Positions 32,607 to 40,616 of a DNA stretch of 40,760 nt are shown here, one piece after another; the first letter of the stretch is position 1, and each line of letters begins with the position of its first letter. A program made the translations under genes and the position numbers. This DNA is from CALBZH01 sp964538515 (GTDB lineage Bacteria; Desulfobacterota; Syntrophobacteria; Syntrophobacterales; Syntrophobacteraceae), in contig CAZIEW010000051.1 of NCBI GenBank assembly GCA_964538515.1, positions 1-40,760 on the forward strand, in the 5' to 3' direction. Below the pieces are notes generated by a model that was given only the letters and a program-made list of their open reading frames with translations, was not told the DNA's origin and did not search any database.

Positions 32607-32996
32607 TTACACGTTGGACTTGCCAGCCGCAAGCTTGATCTTGTCGATCAACTCCTCCAGGTCGCACGGTTTGGTCAAATAATCGTGTGCCCCGAACTCG
32701 ATGCCCTCCCGCGCGGCGGTTTCTGACCCGTGACCGGTCAACATGATGACCGGCATCTCAGGATCCATCTTCTTGAAAACCTTGAGGACCTCGATGCCGT
32801 CCATGTCCTCCATCTTGAGATCCAGCACGGCCGCGTCGAACGTCTCGCGCCGCAGAATCTGAATGGCTTCGGTGCCGCTCAAGGCCGCCGTGACCGCGAT
32901 GTTCCTTTTGGCCATTCTCTTGGCCAGGACGGACACATATCCGGCCTCGTCATCCACCAGGAGGAGCTTGATTTTTCCAGACTCTGTGCTGTCCAT
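32607..32996 (-). CDS. Stand-alone response regulator receiver
   Basis: Single-domain CheY-like protein, 129 residues from the ATG at 32994-32996. Acidic pocket DDE at 15-17, phospho-accepting D59 in AVLDLKMEDMDG, switch Thr in MLTGHG and Lys in YLTKPCD are all present. There is no DNA-binding output domain, so it works by protein contacts or in phosphorelay. It differs from its neighbour at 33017 in having a short tail and MED in place of MPG after the phospho-Asp. It lies 20 bases downstream of that receiver gene and is probably cotranscribed with it and the Cache kinase. Confidence 0.93.
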   Translation of the reverse strand: MDSTESGKIKLLLVDDEAGYVSVLAKRMAKRNIAVTAALSGTEAIQILRRETFDAAVLDLKMEDMDGIEVLKVFKKMDPEMPVIMLTGHGSETAAREGIEFGAHDYLTKPCDLEELIDKIKLAAGKSNV

Positions 32997-33016
32997 CGCC
33001 AAAGCACCCTTGAGAA

Positions 33017-33451
33017 TCAGTCGCCGCGACGCAGCGCGATTTCATGAATGCGAGCCTGAGTGATCTTCTCCTCATGCCCCGCCTTCTTCGCCTTCGCTTC
33101 CTGCACTTTCGCCATGAGCTGATCGATGTCGCACGGTTTCATCAGGTAGTCATAGGCCCCGAGCCTCATGCCTTCGATCCCCGTTTCGATGGTCGCATGC
33201 CCCGTCAGCATGATGACTTCGACCAGCGGGAAAGCTTTCTTCATCTCCCGAAGTGTTTCGATCCCGTCCATACCGGGCATCTTCACATCCAGGATGACCA
33301 CGTCGATGTTCTTATGCTTCTTGAGCATCTCCAGTGCCTCCTGACCGTTGTAGGCAGCCAGGATGGTCAGGTTTCGCTTGGTCAACCGTTTGGTCATGGT
33401 TTCCACGAAGGGCACTTCGTCATCGACCAACATCACAACCGTCGACAGCAT
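33017..33451 (-). CDS. Stand-alone response regulator receiver with helical tail
   Basis: Receiver of 144 residues from the ATG at 33449-33451 (GGGAGG upstream). D55 in VVILDVKMPG is the phosphorylation site, with acidic residues at 10-12 and Lys in YLMKPCD. The C-terminal 25 residues (KAGHEEKITQARIHEIALRR) extend the last helix and resemble the tail of the receiver at 40073 and the linker of the receiver-kinase fusion. No DNA-binding domain. It follows the Cache kinase by 65 bases and is the most likely direct partner of that kinase. Confidence 0.94.
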   Translation of the reverse strand: MLSTVVMLVDDEVPFVETMTKRLTKRNLTILAAYNGQEALEMLKKHKNIDVVILDVKMPGMDGIETLREMKKAFPLVEVIMLTGHATIETGIEGMRLGAYDYLMKPCDIDQLMAKVQEAKAKKAGHEEKITQARIHEIALRRGD

Positions 33452-33516
33452 GATGGATCCTCCCTCTTGATTGTCGGGCTCCCCCACAAGGGAGCGTTAC
33501 CCCCTGAGTTTCCGCT

Positions 33517-35274
33517 TCAAGACGCGGAGTCTTGGCTCTTGCTTTTGGGCAAATAGATGTGAAAGACCGTGCCGACGTCCACCGCACTGTTGACCGTGAT
33601 ATCGCCTCCCAGCTTCTTCACGATCCCATAACAGATGGAAAGCCCCAGTCCCGTTCCTTTCCCCACGGGCTTTGTGGTGAAGAAGGGGTCGAAGATCCTG
33701 GGCAGCACGGCGGCCGGAATTCCCTGTCCATTGTCCGCCACGTCCACCACCACAAAGTCTCCGTCCGTGCGACTGGTCACCTCGATGGCCCCGCCGCTCG
33801 TCCCGATGGCGTCGATGGCGTTATTGATTAAATTCAGCAGCACCTGCTGCATCTCGGAGGGCGAGGCCGCCACGAGGGGGAGATCCGGAGCGAGGTTGGT
33901 CGTGACCTTGACGTTGCTGAACCGCGACCGCTGTTCCGATACCCCCAGAACCTCCTGGATGAGATCATTGAACTGAACCTCGCGTATCCGAGGGTCCGTC
34001 CGCCGCGCAAAGCTCAACAACTTGTGCGTGATCTCCTTGCAGCGCTCGCCCTGGGTTCGGATCTGAGCCAAGGCACGCTTGAGCTCGGTGACGTTTTCAC
34101 TATCCTTGAAATCCTCTTCCCCGAGCAGATCACCAATCCAGCCGGCCTCCTCGACCATGATGGCGATCGGGTTGTTGATCTCGTGCGCAATCCCGGCGGC
34201 CAGCTCGCCCACGGACGCCAGCTTCCCCGCTTCGATCACCTTCTCGTTCATCATCTCCTTCTCGCGGTCCGCCTGCTCGATGCGACCGACAATTTTCCGG
34301 GAAAGGGCAAACGCCATGAGAAGAATCCCGATGCCCCCCAGAACGCAAATGACAATAGCAAGCACGCGAGCCCGATGGATGCTGGAAAAAGCGTCGGCCT
34401 CCTCCTGTTGATACACCAGGTACCATTCGCCGCTCTTGAGCGGCATAATGACATAAAGAAGGCTCTTCCCGCCGTACTGCACCTCCCCCACGGCGGCATC
34501 CTGCCCTCCGACGTCTTCGTGGAGAGACACGACGCTGAGCTTCTTCAACCGATCCCTGCTGGTGGGCACCGGTCCTTTTTCAGCGGATTTCTCCCGTATC
34601 AGCGGAAGAAGAACGTCCTTGGTGAGGGCTGGCATCACCCGGGGTCGGGTTTGGTACTCCCCTTCCCGGTTGATGATGTAGGCCGCGCCCGTTTCGCCGA
34701 TGTGAATGCTCTCCACCAATTCGTTAAAGGCTTCAAAATCGATGGTCGACCGCAGAATCCACTCACTCTCCCACCACAGCCGCTTGACGGTCACAATGAA
34801 ATGCGGCTGCTTGCGGAGCCCGAGAAACACATCACTGATATAGAATTCGCGCTCACTGGCCTTCTTGAACCACTCTGCATCCGAATAATCCGCCCGCTCG
34901 AGCTTGAGATTCCCCGCATAGGCCACCTGAATCCCACGCTCGTTCACAAGTCCCAGGTCGACAAAGACGCCGCCATAGCCCCGCTGGAGGTTCAACAACT
35001 TGTGCTCGAGAAAGTCGTCCTTGCTCAGTTGCTCGAAGGTGAAGGTGTTGGCCAGCACGCGGATGTAGGAAAGCTTCTCGTTTAAAAAGATGTTGATGTT
35101 CTGCTGATGCTTCTGCACCATCTCGATCAGATGGGCGATGACCTTCTCCCGGTACGATATTTCGAAATGATAGCCAACAAGGCCGGAGACGAGGAGAAGG
35201 GGAGCAATGGAGACGAGAAGCATGATCAGGATCATGTTCCGCGTGAGAGAGCGATAGTACCGTTTCTCTTGCAT
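33517..35274 (-). CDS. Membrane sensor histidine kinase with Cache-type sensor
   Basis: 585-residue inner-membrane kinase. Helix 1 (about 14-35, MILIMLLVSIAPLLLVSGLV) and helix 2 (about 303-325, VLAIVICVLGGIGILLMAFA) enclose a 265-residue periplasmic sensor with double-Cache features: GGVFVDLGLVNERGIQVAY, WFKKASEREFYISDVF and HIGETGAAYIINREGEYQTR. A short coiled coil leads to HisKA with H364 (GIAHEINNP) and HATPase (LINNAIDAI, DNGQGIPA, GTGLGLSICYG). No PAS or HAMP is obvious. Such sensors bind small organic acids, amino acids or similar ligands; the ligand here is unknown. GGAGGAGG precedes the ATG. It heads the kinase-receiver-receiver series. Confidence 0.94.
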   Translation of the reverse strand: MQEKRYYRSLTRNMILIMLLVSIAPLLLVSGLVGYHFEISYREKVIAHLIEMVQKHQQNINIFLNEKLSYIRVLANTFTFEQLSKDDFLEHKLLNLQRGYGGVFVDLGLVNERGIQVAYAGNLKLERADYSDAEWFKKASEREFYISDVFLGLRKQPHFIVTVKRLWWESEWILRSTIDFEAFNELVESIHIGETGAAYIINREGEYQTRPRVMPALTKDVLLPLIREKSAEKGPVPTSRDRLKKLSVVSLHEDVGGQDAAVGEVQYGGKSLLYVIMPLKSGEWYLVYQQEEADAFSSIHRARVLAIVICVLGGIGILLMAFALSRKIVGRIEQADREKEMMNEKVIEAGKLASVGELAAGIAHEINNPIAIMVEEAGWIGDLLGEEDFKDSENVTELKRALAQIRTQGERCKEITHKLLSFARRTDPRIREVQFNDLIQEVLGVSEQRSRFSNVKVTTNLAPDLPLVAASPSEMQQVLLNLINNAIDAIGTSGGAIEVTSRTDGDFVVVDVADNGQGIPAAVLPRIFDPFFTTKPVGKGTGLGLSICYGIVKKLGGDITVNSAVDVGTVFHIYLPKSKSQDSAS

Positions 35275-35397
35275 GCTTCATCCTCCTCCAACTCACCCGT
35301 TCTGGGGGCAAGTCTTTCAACGGCGGGAAGGGGAGTTGCGAGCCCCCTGCCCCGCCGGCGATCGGCCAGGCCAATTCTTTTGAAACAGGCAGCCCGG

Positions 35398-35841
35398 CTA
35401 GCGCACGACGCTCACTTCCGCGCCGGTTTGCTTTCTCAGCTCCTCAATGTGATCCTCTACTTCTCCTTGAAAGAGGGCCTTCTCGAAAAAAGTCCTCTTC
35501 TCATGGCCGAGAACCAGCAGATCCGCCTTTTCCTCCTGCACCACGCTCTTGAGTACATCCAGTGCCTTGCCCTGCCGAACGACCTTCTTCGGACTGATCC
35601 CCTGCGTTTTAGCGATCTCTTCCGCCATCGCGAGGATATGCCCTCCGAGGCGCTCCAGGGATTTCCCCACGTCATCGGAGGGGAGATTCATGGTAATCCC
35701 GCCCCTGAGAAACGATAAGTCAACGGCGTAAACATACGTCAGCCGGGCTCCGTGCTCCTTGGCAAGGATGGCGGCCTGCAGCGCGGCCTCCTGGGCATGC
35801 AGGGACCCGGTCACTCCACACACGATACTGGTATAGGCCAT
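35398..35841 (-). CDS. Universal stress protein family (UspA)
   Basis: 147-residue UspA-fold protein: YTSIVCGVTGSLHAQEAALQ at the start, the central GKALDVLKSVVQEEKADLLV, and LGHEKRT near the end. The ATP-binding pattern G-x2-G-x9-G-S/T is not complete (GHEKRTFFEKALFQGEV), so it may be a non-ATP-binding UspA-type rather than an MJ0577-type protein. Soluble. It lies between the ion transporter gene and the Cache kinase gene on the same strand; USP proteins next to NhaD/DASS-type transporters often modulate transport or stress responses, but that link is inference here. Confidence 0.88.
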   Translation of the reverse strand: MAYTSIVCGVTGSLHAQEAALQAAILAKEHGARLTYVYAVDLSFLRGGITMNLPSDDVGKSLERLGGHILAMAEEIAKTQGISPKKVVRQGKALDVLKSVVQEEKADLLVLGHEKRTFFEKALFQGEVEDHIEELRKQTGAEVSVVR

Positions 35842-35913
35842 GAGTTGATCCTCTCGCTGATTGTCTCTTCCATGATGATGGCGGCCATTGTCCGGTCAAC
35901 GCGGCTCCCAGGG

Positions 35914-37647
35914 CTACATCTCCACCAGGAGCAGCCAGAAGGAGCACAGGATGACGGTGATGATCATGGGAATAAAAGCGATCTTGAAATACTCCATGAA
36001 CGAAATCGGATAGCCGGCCCGCTCGGCCATACCCACCGTGACCACGTTGGCGCTCGCGCCGATCATCGTGCCGTTCCCCCCAAGGCACGCCCCGAGAGCA
36101 AGGGCCCACCACAGCACGCCGCTCTGGGCCCCGGGAATCACCGTGGTCAGATAGGCCACGATGGGCAGCATGGTGGCTGTGAAGGGAATGTTGTCGATGA
36201 TAGCAGAAGCCAGGGCGGATACCCAGAGAATCATGAGGATGGCGACGACGAGGGACCCCTTGGATATGTCCTTGACCCAGTCGGCGATGACCTGGATGAG
36301 GCCCGTTTCCTCGGCGCCGGCCACGACGATGAACAACATGATGAAGAAAATGAGGGTCGGCCACTCGATTTCATGCTCGAGCATTTCGACGATGTCCACC
36401 TTGCTGACCGCAAGCAGGACAGCGGCCCCGACCATGGCCGCGATGCTCGGCTCCATCTTCAGGGCTCCGTGCACAATGAACAGGAAGATGGTGATCCCGA
36501 GGATGATCATCCCCTGGGTGAGGAGCTTCCCGTTGGTGATCTTGTATTCTTCCCTCAGGTGCTCGATCAACTGACCAACGTCGCCCACCTTCGCCTGCAT
36601 GTATTCCTTTTTGTACCAGTAGACGAAATACACGATGGTGACCACCAAACAGATGATGCAGACCACGGACAGATTCACCACGAAATCCACGAAACTGAGC
36701 TTGGCGTAGGAGCCGATCATGATGTTGGGCGGATCGCCGATGAGGGTTGCCGTGCCGCCGACGTTGGACGCGAAAGCCTCCGGCACCAGAAAGGTCACGG
36801 GGTTGACCTTGAGCGTGAGCGCAATCTCGATGGTCACCGGGATGATGAGGAGCATGGTTGTGACGTTGTCCAGAAAGGCGGAGGTAACGGCCGTGACGGC
36901 CATGAGAATGGACGCGAGGATAAACACGTTCCCCTTCGCGGCCTGAAACGACTTGTAGGCGAGCCACTGAAAGACGCCGGTCTTTTTGAGGACGCCGACG
37001 ATGATCATCATGGCCATCAGCAGGAAGATGACATTCAGGTCGATGGCGTGCATGGCGTCTTCAAAGGGCAAGATGACGTATTCCGGATTGAAGGCTCCGA
37101 GCGTATAGGTAATCGTCATCAGGAGCGAGGCCCCGAGGAATGCCGCCAAGGTGCGGTGCATCCACTCGAAGGCGATGAGGGCGTACACAGCCACGAGGAT
37201 CAAGGTGGCGATCCAGAAGGCGGGAGTGATTGCCCGCATCAGCGTGAAGCTGTGATGCGCCAGGAAGAAGTTGTTTCCCTGGTCATCCGCTTTTTCCTTC
37301 ACCACGTTGGGGAGCGCGACGCGCTCGGAGGTCTTGTAATTGGGCTTCTTGGCCTCGCACTCCACCTTGGCGCCCGGGAGAGTCCCGACCGGAAGCTTCA
37401 GCTCCGCCTCGAAGCGCCCGGCTTTGGACGTCATGACCTCTTCTTCCAGGTGCATCAGCGTGCCGTTCACGTAAAAGGCCAGCTCCACTTCCTTGATGGG
37501 CTTTCCTTGGGCATTGGTCACCGTGCCGGCGACCACGAGAACATCCGAGGGGCCCGACGCCTTGGCCGATCCCCCCCCTTGAGCCAGGGCGGGGAGAATC
37601 AACAAGGGCACGAGGAGAACAAAGACCATCATTTGCTTCTTCAGCAT
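35914..37647 (-). CDS. ArsB/NhaD-type ion transporter with N-terminal extracytoplasmic domain
   Basis: Ion-transporter superfamily permease. The third in-frame ATG (37645-37647) has GGAAGGG 7 bases upstream and starts MLKKQMMVFVLL, giving 577 residues. A signal peptide ends ILPALAQG; then comes an unusual domain of about 95 residues with a carboxypeptidase-regulatory/Ig-like pattern (VVAGTVTNAQGKPIKEVELA; SKAGRFEAELKLPVG). The permease follows with 11-12 helices and motifs of the ArsB/NhaD family: AFLDNVTTMLLIIPVT, VGGTATLIGDPPNIMIGS, AIIDNIPFTATMLPI and GGNGTMIGASANVVTVG. Sodium/proton antiport is the best guess; arsenite or organic-anion transport is possible. It is next to a second transporter and a USP gene. 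Confidence 0.88.
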   Translation of the reverse strand: MLKKQMMVFVLLVPLLILPALAQGGGSAKASGPSDVLVVAGTVTNAQGKPIKEVELAFYVNGTLMHLEEEVMTSKAGRFEAELKLPVGTLPGAKVECEAKKPNYKTSERVALPNVVKEKADDQGNNFFLAHHSFTLMRAITPAFWIATLILVAVYALIAFEWMHRTLAAFLGASLLMTITYTLGAFNPEYVILPFEDAMHAIDLNVIFLLMAMMIIVGVLKKTGVFQWLAYKSFQAAKGNVFILASILMAVTAVTSAFLDNVTTMLLIIPVTIEIALTLKVNPVTFLVPEAFASNVGGTATLIGDPPNIMIGSYAKLSFVDFVVNLSVVCIICLVVTIVYFVYWYKKEYMQAKVGDVGQLIEHLREEYKITNGKLLTQGMIILGITIFLFIVHGALKMEPSIAAMVGAAVLLAVSKVDIVEMLEHEIEWPTLIFFIMLFIVVAGAEETGLIQVIADWVKDISKGSLVVAILMILWVSALASAIIDNIPFTATMLPIVAYLTTVIPGAQSGVLWWALALGACLGGNGTMIGASANVVTVGMAERAGYPISFMEYFKIAFIPMIITVILCSFWLLLVEM

Positions 37648-37775
37648 CTTCATCCCTTCCATTCAGATACGCCACGAGAGAGAGTGGCCGATCGCGCATC
37701 GCATTGCTTGTGGAGCCATTGTCTTCACCGGGCGGGGAAGATGGGAATTGTCCGCCCGCCTGCAAGACCTCCGGT

Positions 37776-39260
37776 TTATTTCAGAAGCACAGGCATTCCC
37801 ATGAACGGCCAGATGAAGTAGCAGAAGACCGCAAGCAGTGCCATGAGGATGACGCTCGGTATCCAACCGTAGATGAAAAAATCACCGGCGCTGAACTGCC
37901 TGCTCTCGTAAGCGATAGCGTTGGGCGCCGCGCCGATGAGCAGGTTGAAAGGCATACCGGCGGTGGCCAGGGACGCGAAGAAAATCACGTGGGGCGCCAC
38001 ACCGAGGTAATTTGCAATGACCAACGAGATGGGGAGTGTGATGGCGATCGCCGCCACATTCATGATGAAGTTGGTCAGGCAGAGCACGAAGAACGCGATG
38101 GCCACCACGAACAGGAGCCAGGGGGCGTGCTGGAACCAGCTCACCCAGCTCACGGCCATCCATTCCGCGGCCTTGGTGTCATACAGGCAGTAACCGATAC
38201 TCATGGCCCCACCGAAAAGCAGAATGATATTCCAGGGAATCCCCTCCATCTCCTCGACCCGCAGCACTCGAAGAAGGAAGAACCCCAGGGTGGACACCAT
38301 CATGATGGCCGCCCGGTCCATGTCTTTGAAAAAGGGAATGGGGGAGAAGGACTTCATCATGAAAAGCCCAAGCACCAAGGCCACCAAGATCAGAACGAGC
38401 TTTTCGTTGCCGCTCATGGGGCCGAGCTCCCTGCTGAGCGCGGTCACCCGCTCCCGCAACCCTTCGATGCGCGCCCTTTCAGGCTTGAAAATGGTGATTA
38501 CCACGAGCCAGATCAGAACCACCATCAGCAGACCAAGAGGCGCCATGTAGTAAGAGAGCTCGAAAAAGCCGATTTCCGTGCCGCCGGTGAACTTCTTGAA
38601 CATCCCTGCGGCCGCGACGCCACGAGCCGCGCCCAGGTAGGTAATGATCGAGCCCGCACCCGCCGTCCAGGCCATGCCGATAAAGAGCCCCTTGCCGAAC
38701 TTGGTCGGCTCGTCGGTGTCGCTGTAGAGGGAATGAATGGCCATCAGAAGCGGGAACAACGCCGCAGCCACGGCCGTGTGCGCCATGAGCAGCGTCATGC
38801 CGGTCACGATGATGAAGGTCCCCAGGAGAATGAAGTTGGTATTTTCCCCTACAACGCCCAGCATCTTGTAAGCCATGCGCTTGGTGAGGCCCGAGTGAGA
38901 GAAGGCCAGCCCCATCACGACGGAGCCGAAAATAAACCAGACCGACGGGTCCATGAAATCCTTCAAAGCCTGATCCGCGGGCCGAATCCTGAAAAGAACC
39001 TGAAAGAGACCGATGGCAATGGCAGTCGCCCCGATGGGCATGACCTCGAAAATCCACCACATTGCCGCCATTAGAAAGAGTCCCAATGCCATCCTGCCTT
39101 GGGACGGCAGCGGAAAGTGCTTGCCTGCCGGATCCACTGCGTCGGGCAAATCGTTCATAAAGTAAAATGTAAAAAAGAAGACCAAGCCCAAGACGATGAA
39201 GGCAATTCGTTTCCAGTCAAAAGCAGCCTGCTTGGGGACTGCGAGGGTCTGCTCAGCCAT
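37776..39260 (-). CDS. DASS/SLC13-family transporter with divergent SNT motifs
   Basis: Divalent anion:sodium symporter family, 494 residues, about 11-12 helices. It begins with a short soluble segment and the helix RIAFIVLGLVFFFTFYF, then MWWIFEVMPIGATA, a typical DASS stretch. The two Ser-Asn-Thr motifs that bind sodium and substrate carboxylate in VcINDY are changed: AHT (160-162, LLMAHTAVAAALFP) and MNV (400-402, TNFIMNVAAIAITLP). The loop normally reading G-T-P-P-N is also altered (TAGAGSIITYLGAARG). The substrate may therefore differ from succinate or sulfate. CAAGGAG precedes the start. It lies between the NhaD-type and CBS genes. Confidence 0.85.
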   Translation of the reverse strand: MAEQTLAVPKQAAFDWKRIAFIVLGLVFFFTFYFMNDLPDAVDPAGKHFPLPSQGRMALGLFLMAAMWWIFEVMPIGATAIAIGLFQVLFRIRPADQALKDFMDPSVWFIFGSVVMGLAFSHSGLTKRMAYKMLGVVGENTNFILLGTFIIVTGMTLLMAHTAVAAALFPLLMAIHSLYSDTDEPTKFGKGLFIGMAWTAGAGSIITYLGAARGVAAAGMFKKFTGGTEIGFFELSYYMAPLGLLMVVLIWLVVITIFKPERARIEGLRERVTALSRELGPMSGNEKLVLILVALVLGLFMMKSFSPIPFFKDMDRAAIMMVSTLGFFLLRVLRVEEMEGIPWNIILLFGGAMSIGYCLYDTKAAEWMAVSWVSWFQHAPWLLFVVAIAFFVLCLTNFIMNVAAIAITLPISLVIANYLGVAPHVIFFASLATAGMPFNLLIGAAPNAIAYESRQFSAGDFFIYGWIPSVILMALLAVFCYFIWPFMGMPVLLK

Positions 39261-39381
39261 TGCAAATACTCCTTGTTCGCTCGTGCGCGTTCACATTGTC
39301 AGCACAGCACACAGGCGGCTCCTCCCGAGGCGGGTTCTACCTCACGGGGACGGTGCCGGGCGCGCTCTCACCAGGAAGACT

Positions 39382-39403
39382 CGGGGGCATGCGGCATCCC
39401 CCG
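39382..39403 (-). other. Hairpin just past the CBS gene
   Basis: CGGGGG (39382-39387) pairs with CCCCCG (39398-39403), with an inner ATG/CAT step and a bulged C. It begins 5 bases after the CBS stop. The following minus-strand sequence (AGTCTTCC) is only weakly T-rich, so it is at best a poor terminator and may be an mRNA end-stabiliser or processing site before the DASS gene. Confidence 0.4.
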
Positions 39404-39407
39404 GGGA

Positions 39408-39962
39408 TCAAATTGGGCACGCTTTGATCCCGTCGCAGACTCTCTTGAAAATGTCGCTCAGACGAAGGATCCCGACGACCTCCTCCCCACGTTTCACCAG
39501 CAAGGACTGATGACGCCCCATCACCAGGAGATGAATCGCCGTGTCCAGGGAGGCGTCCTCGGCGATGTACTCACCCGCAGCAGGGGTGTGCATGATCTCT
39601 TTCATGGTCATCGCCGCCGCCTTCTTGCAAAGACCATCCAGGGGCTTTCGCCAGAGGCCGTAGGTTTCGACCATCGACTTCAGGAATTCCGGGCTGAACC
39701 CGTAGCGCGAGGTTTCCCTGAGGTTTCCCATCTGTTTGTAGCGGGGCTCGAGCGCCCAGAGCACGCTCCACTGGTCCAGCTTGCCGACAACACGCCCGGC
39801 GTTGTCGAGCACGAGGACCGCCCGGTGCTTTTCCCGATCGGCTTCCACCCGCTTCTGCGCCTCTTCGAGAGCCAGCACCGCCTCGTTCAGCGTGGCATCT
39901 TCCGACACGGTGGCGTATTCGCTCAGAGGCACCATGAGCTCTTTGACTATGATGGATTGCAT
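39408..39962 (-). CDS. CBS-domain pair protein
   Basis: Cytoplasmic regulatory protein of 184 residues from the ATG at 39960-39962 (AAGGAG upstream). Two CBS domains: the first at about 1-70 (VKELMVPLSEYATVSEDATL; AVLVLDNAGRVVGKLDQWSV), the second at about 120-180 (MTMKEIMHTPAAGEYIAEDA; HQSLLVKRGEEVVGILRLSD). A 45-residue helical insert (ALEPRYKQMGNLRETSRYGF) separates them. CBS pairs bind adenine nucleotides and report energy state. Lying between a receiver gene and two transporters, it may gate transport or pass an energy signal to the two-component proteins; this is inference. Confidence 0.92.
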   Translation of the reverse strand: MQSIIVKELMVPLSEYATVSEDATLNEAVLALEEAQKRVEADREKHRAVLVLDNAGRVVGKLDQWSVLWALEPRYKQMGNLRETSRYGFSPEFLKSMVETYGLWRKPLDGLCKKAAAMTMKEIMHTPAAGEYIAEDASLDTAIHLLVMGRHQSLLVKRGEEVVGILRLSDIFKRVCDGIKACPI

Positions 39963-40072
39963 TGTTGTCTCTCCTTGTGCCACACCAGATCGAGCTCATA
40001 AGCAAGCCAGACCCGGAGAACCGTTGATTGCGGACATCGGTTTGTGTGGCATTCTCTTTGATCTCTGGATGA

Positions 40073-40504
40073 TCAGCCCCACCCTTTCCGCTGCATGATG
40101 CGCTCGATCTCCGCCTGACGAATGCGCTCTTCCTGCTCTGCCTTGCGCTTGTAGGCCTTGACGAGCTTCTCGACCAGATCCTTGGTCTCGGTGGGCTTCA
40201 TGAGGTAATCGTAGGCGCCGAACTTCATGCCCTCGACCGCGGTCTCCACCGTGGCATTCCCCGTGAGCATGATGACTTCGACGATCGGCTGCATGGCTTT
40301 GATCTCTTTGAGCGTTTCCACACCGTCTTTGCCGGGCATGAGGACATCGAGGACCACCACGTCGATCTTGCCCTGTTTCAACGCCGCGATGGCTTCGTCG
40401 CCCGAATACGCCTTGCTCACGTCGAAATCGCGGGTTTCCAAACGCTCGGCGAGGACGTCGGTGAACTCTTTCTCGTCATCCACCAATAACACCCTGATTT
40501 TCAT
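40073..40504 (-). CDS. Stand-alone response regulator receiver with helical tail
   Basis: 143-residue receiver from the ATG at 40502-40504 (GGGAGAG upstream). Acidic residues 9-11, D53 in VVVLDVLMPG, Thr in MLTGNA and Lys in YLMKPTE are present. The tail KRKAEQEERIRQAEIERIMQ closely resembles the linker of the receiver-kinase fusion at 29711 (KSDQEERIRNAGIEQIL), and the receivers also match well, so the two are recent relatives. No output domain. It lies 110 bases upstream of the CBS gene in the same direction. Confidence 0.94.
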   Translation of the reverse strand: MKIRVLLVDDEKEFTDVLAERLETRDFDVSKAYSGDEAIAALKQGKIDVVVLDVLMPGKDGVETLKEIKAMQPIVEVIMLTGNATVETAVEGMKFGAYDYLMKPTETKDLVEKLVKAYKRKAEQEERIRQAEIERIMQRKGWG

Positions 40505-40616
40505 CGCTTTCTCTCCCAAGTCACGCTTTGCTTTCAACCCGATGCGGTTCCGCCCCTCGGTGGATGCATCGCCTCGCTTCACACCAAGCGCACTCTGCAG
40601 CGTGCGCTGTTTCCGC

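Noticed and set aside
35398..35841. ATP-binding universal stress protein
   Set aside because: The G-x2-G-x9-G-S/T nucleotide motif is incomplete, so only family membership is claimed.
35752..37821. 689-residue plus-strand open frame opposite the NhaD-type transporter gene
   Set aside because: Highly repetitive His/Asp/Glu/Gly composition typical of antisense frames in GC-rich DNA; the minus-strand transporter has clear motifs and a ribosome site.
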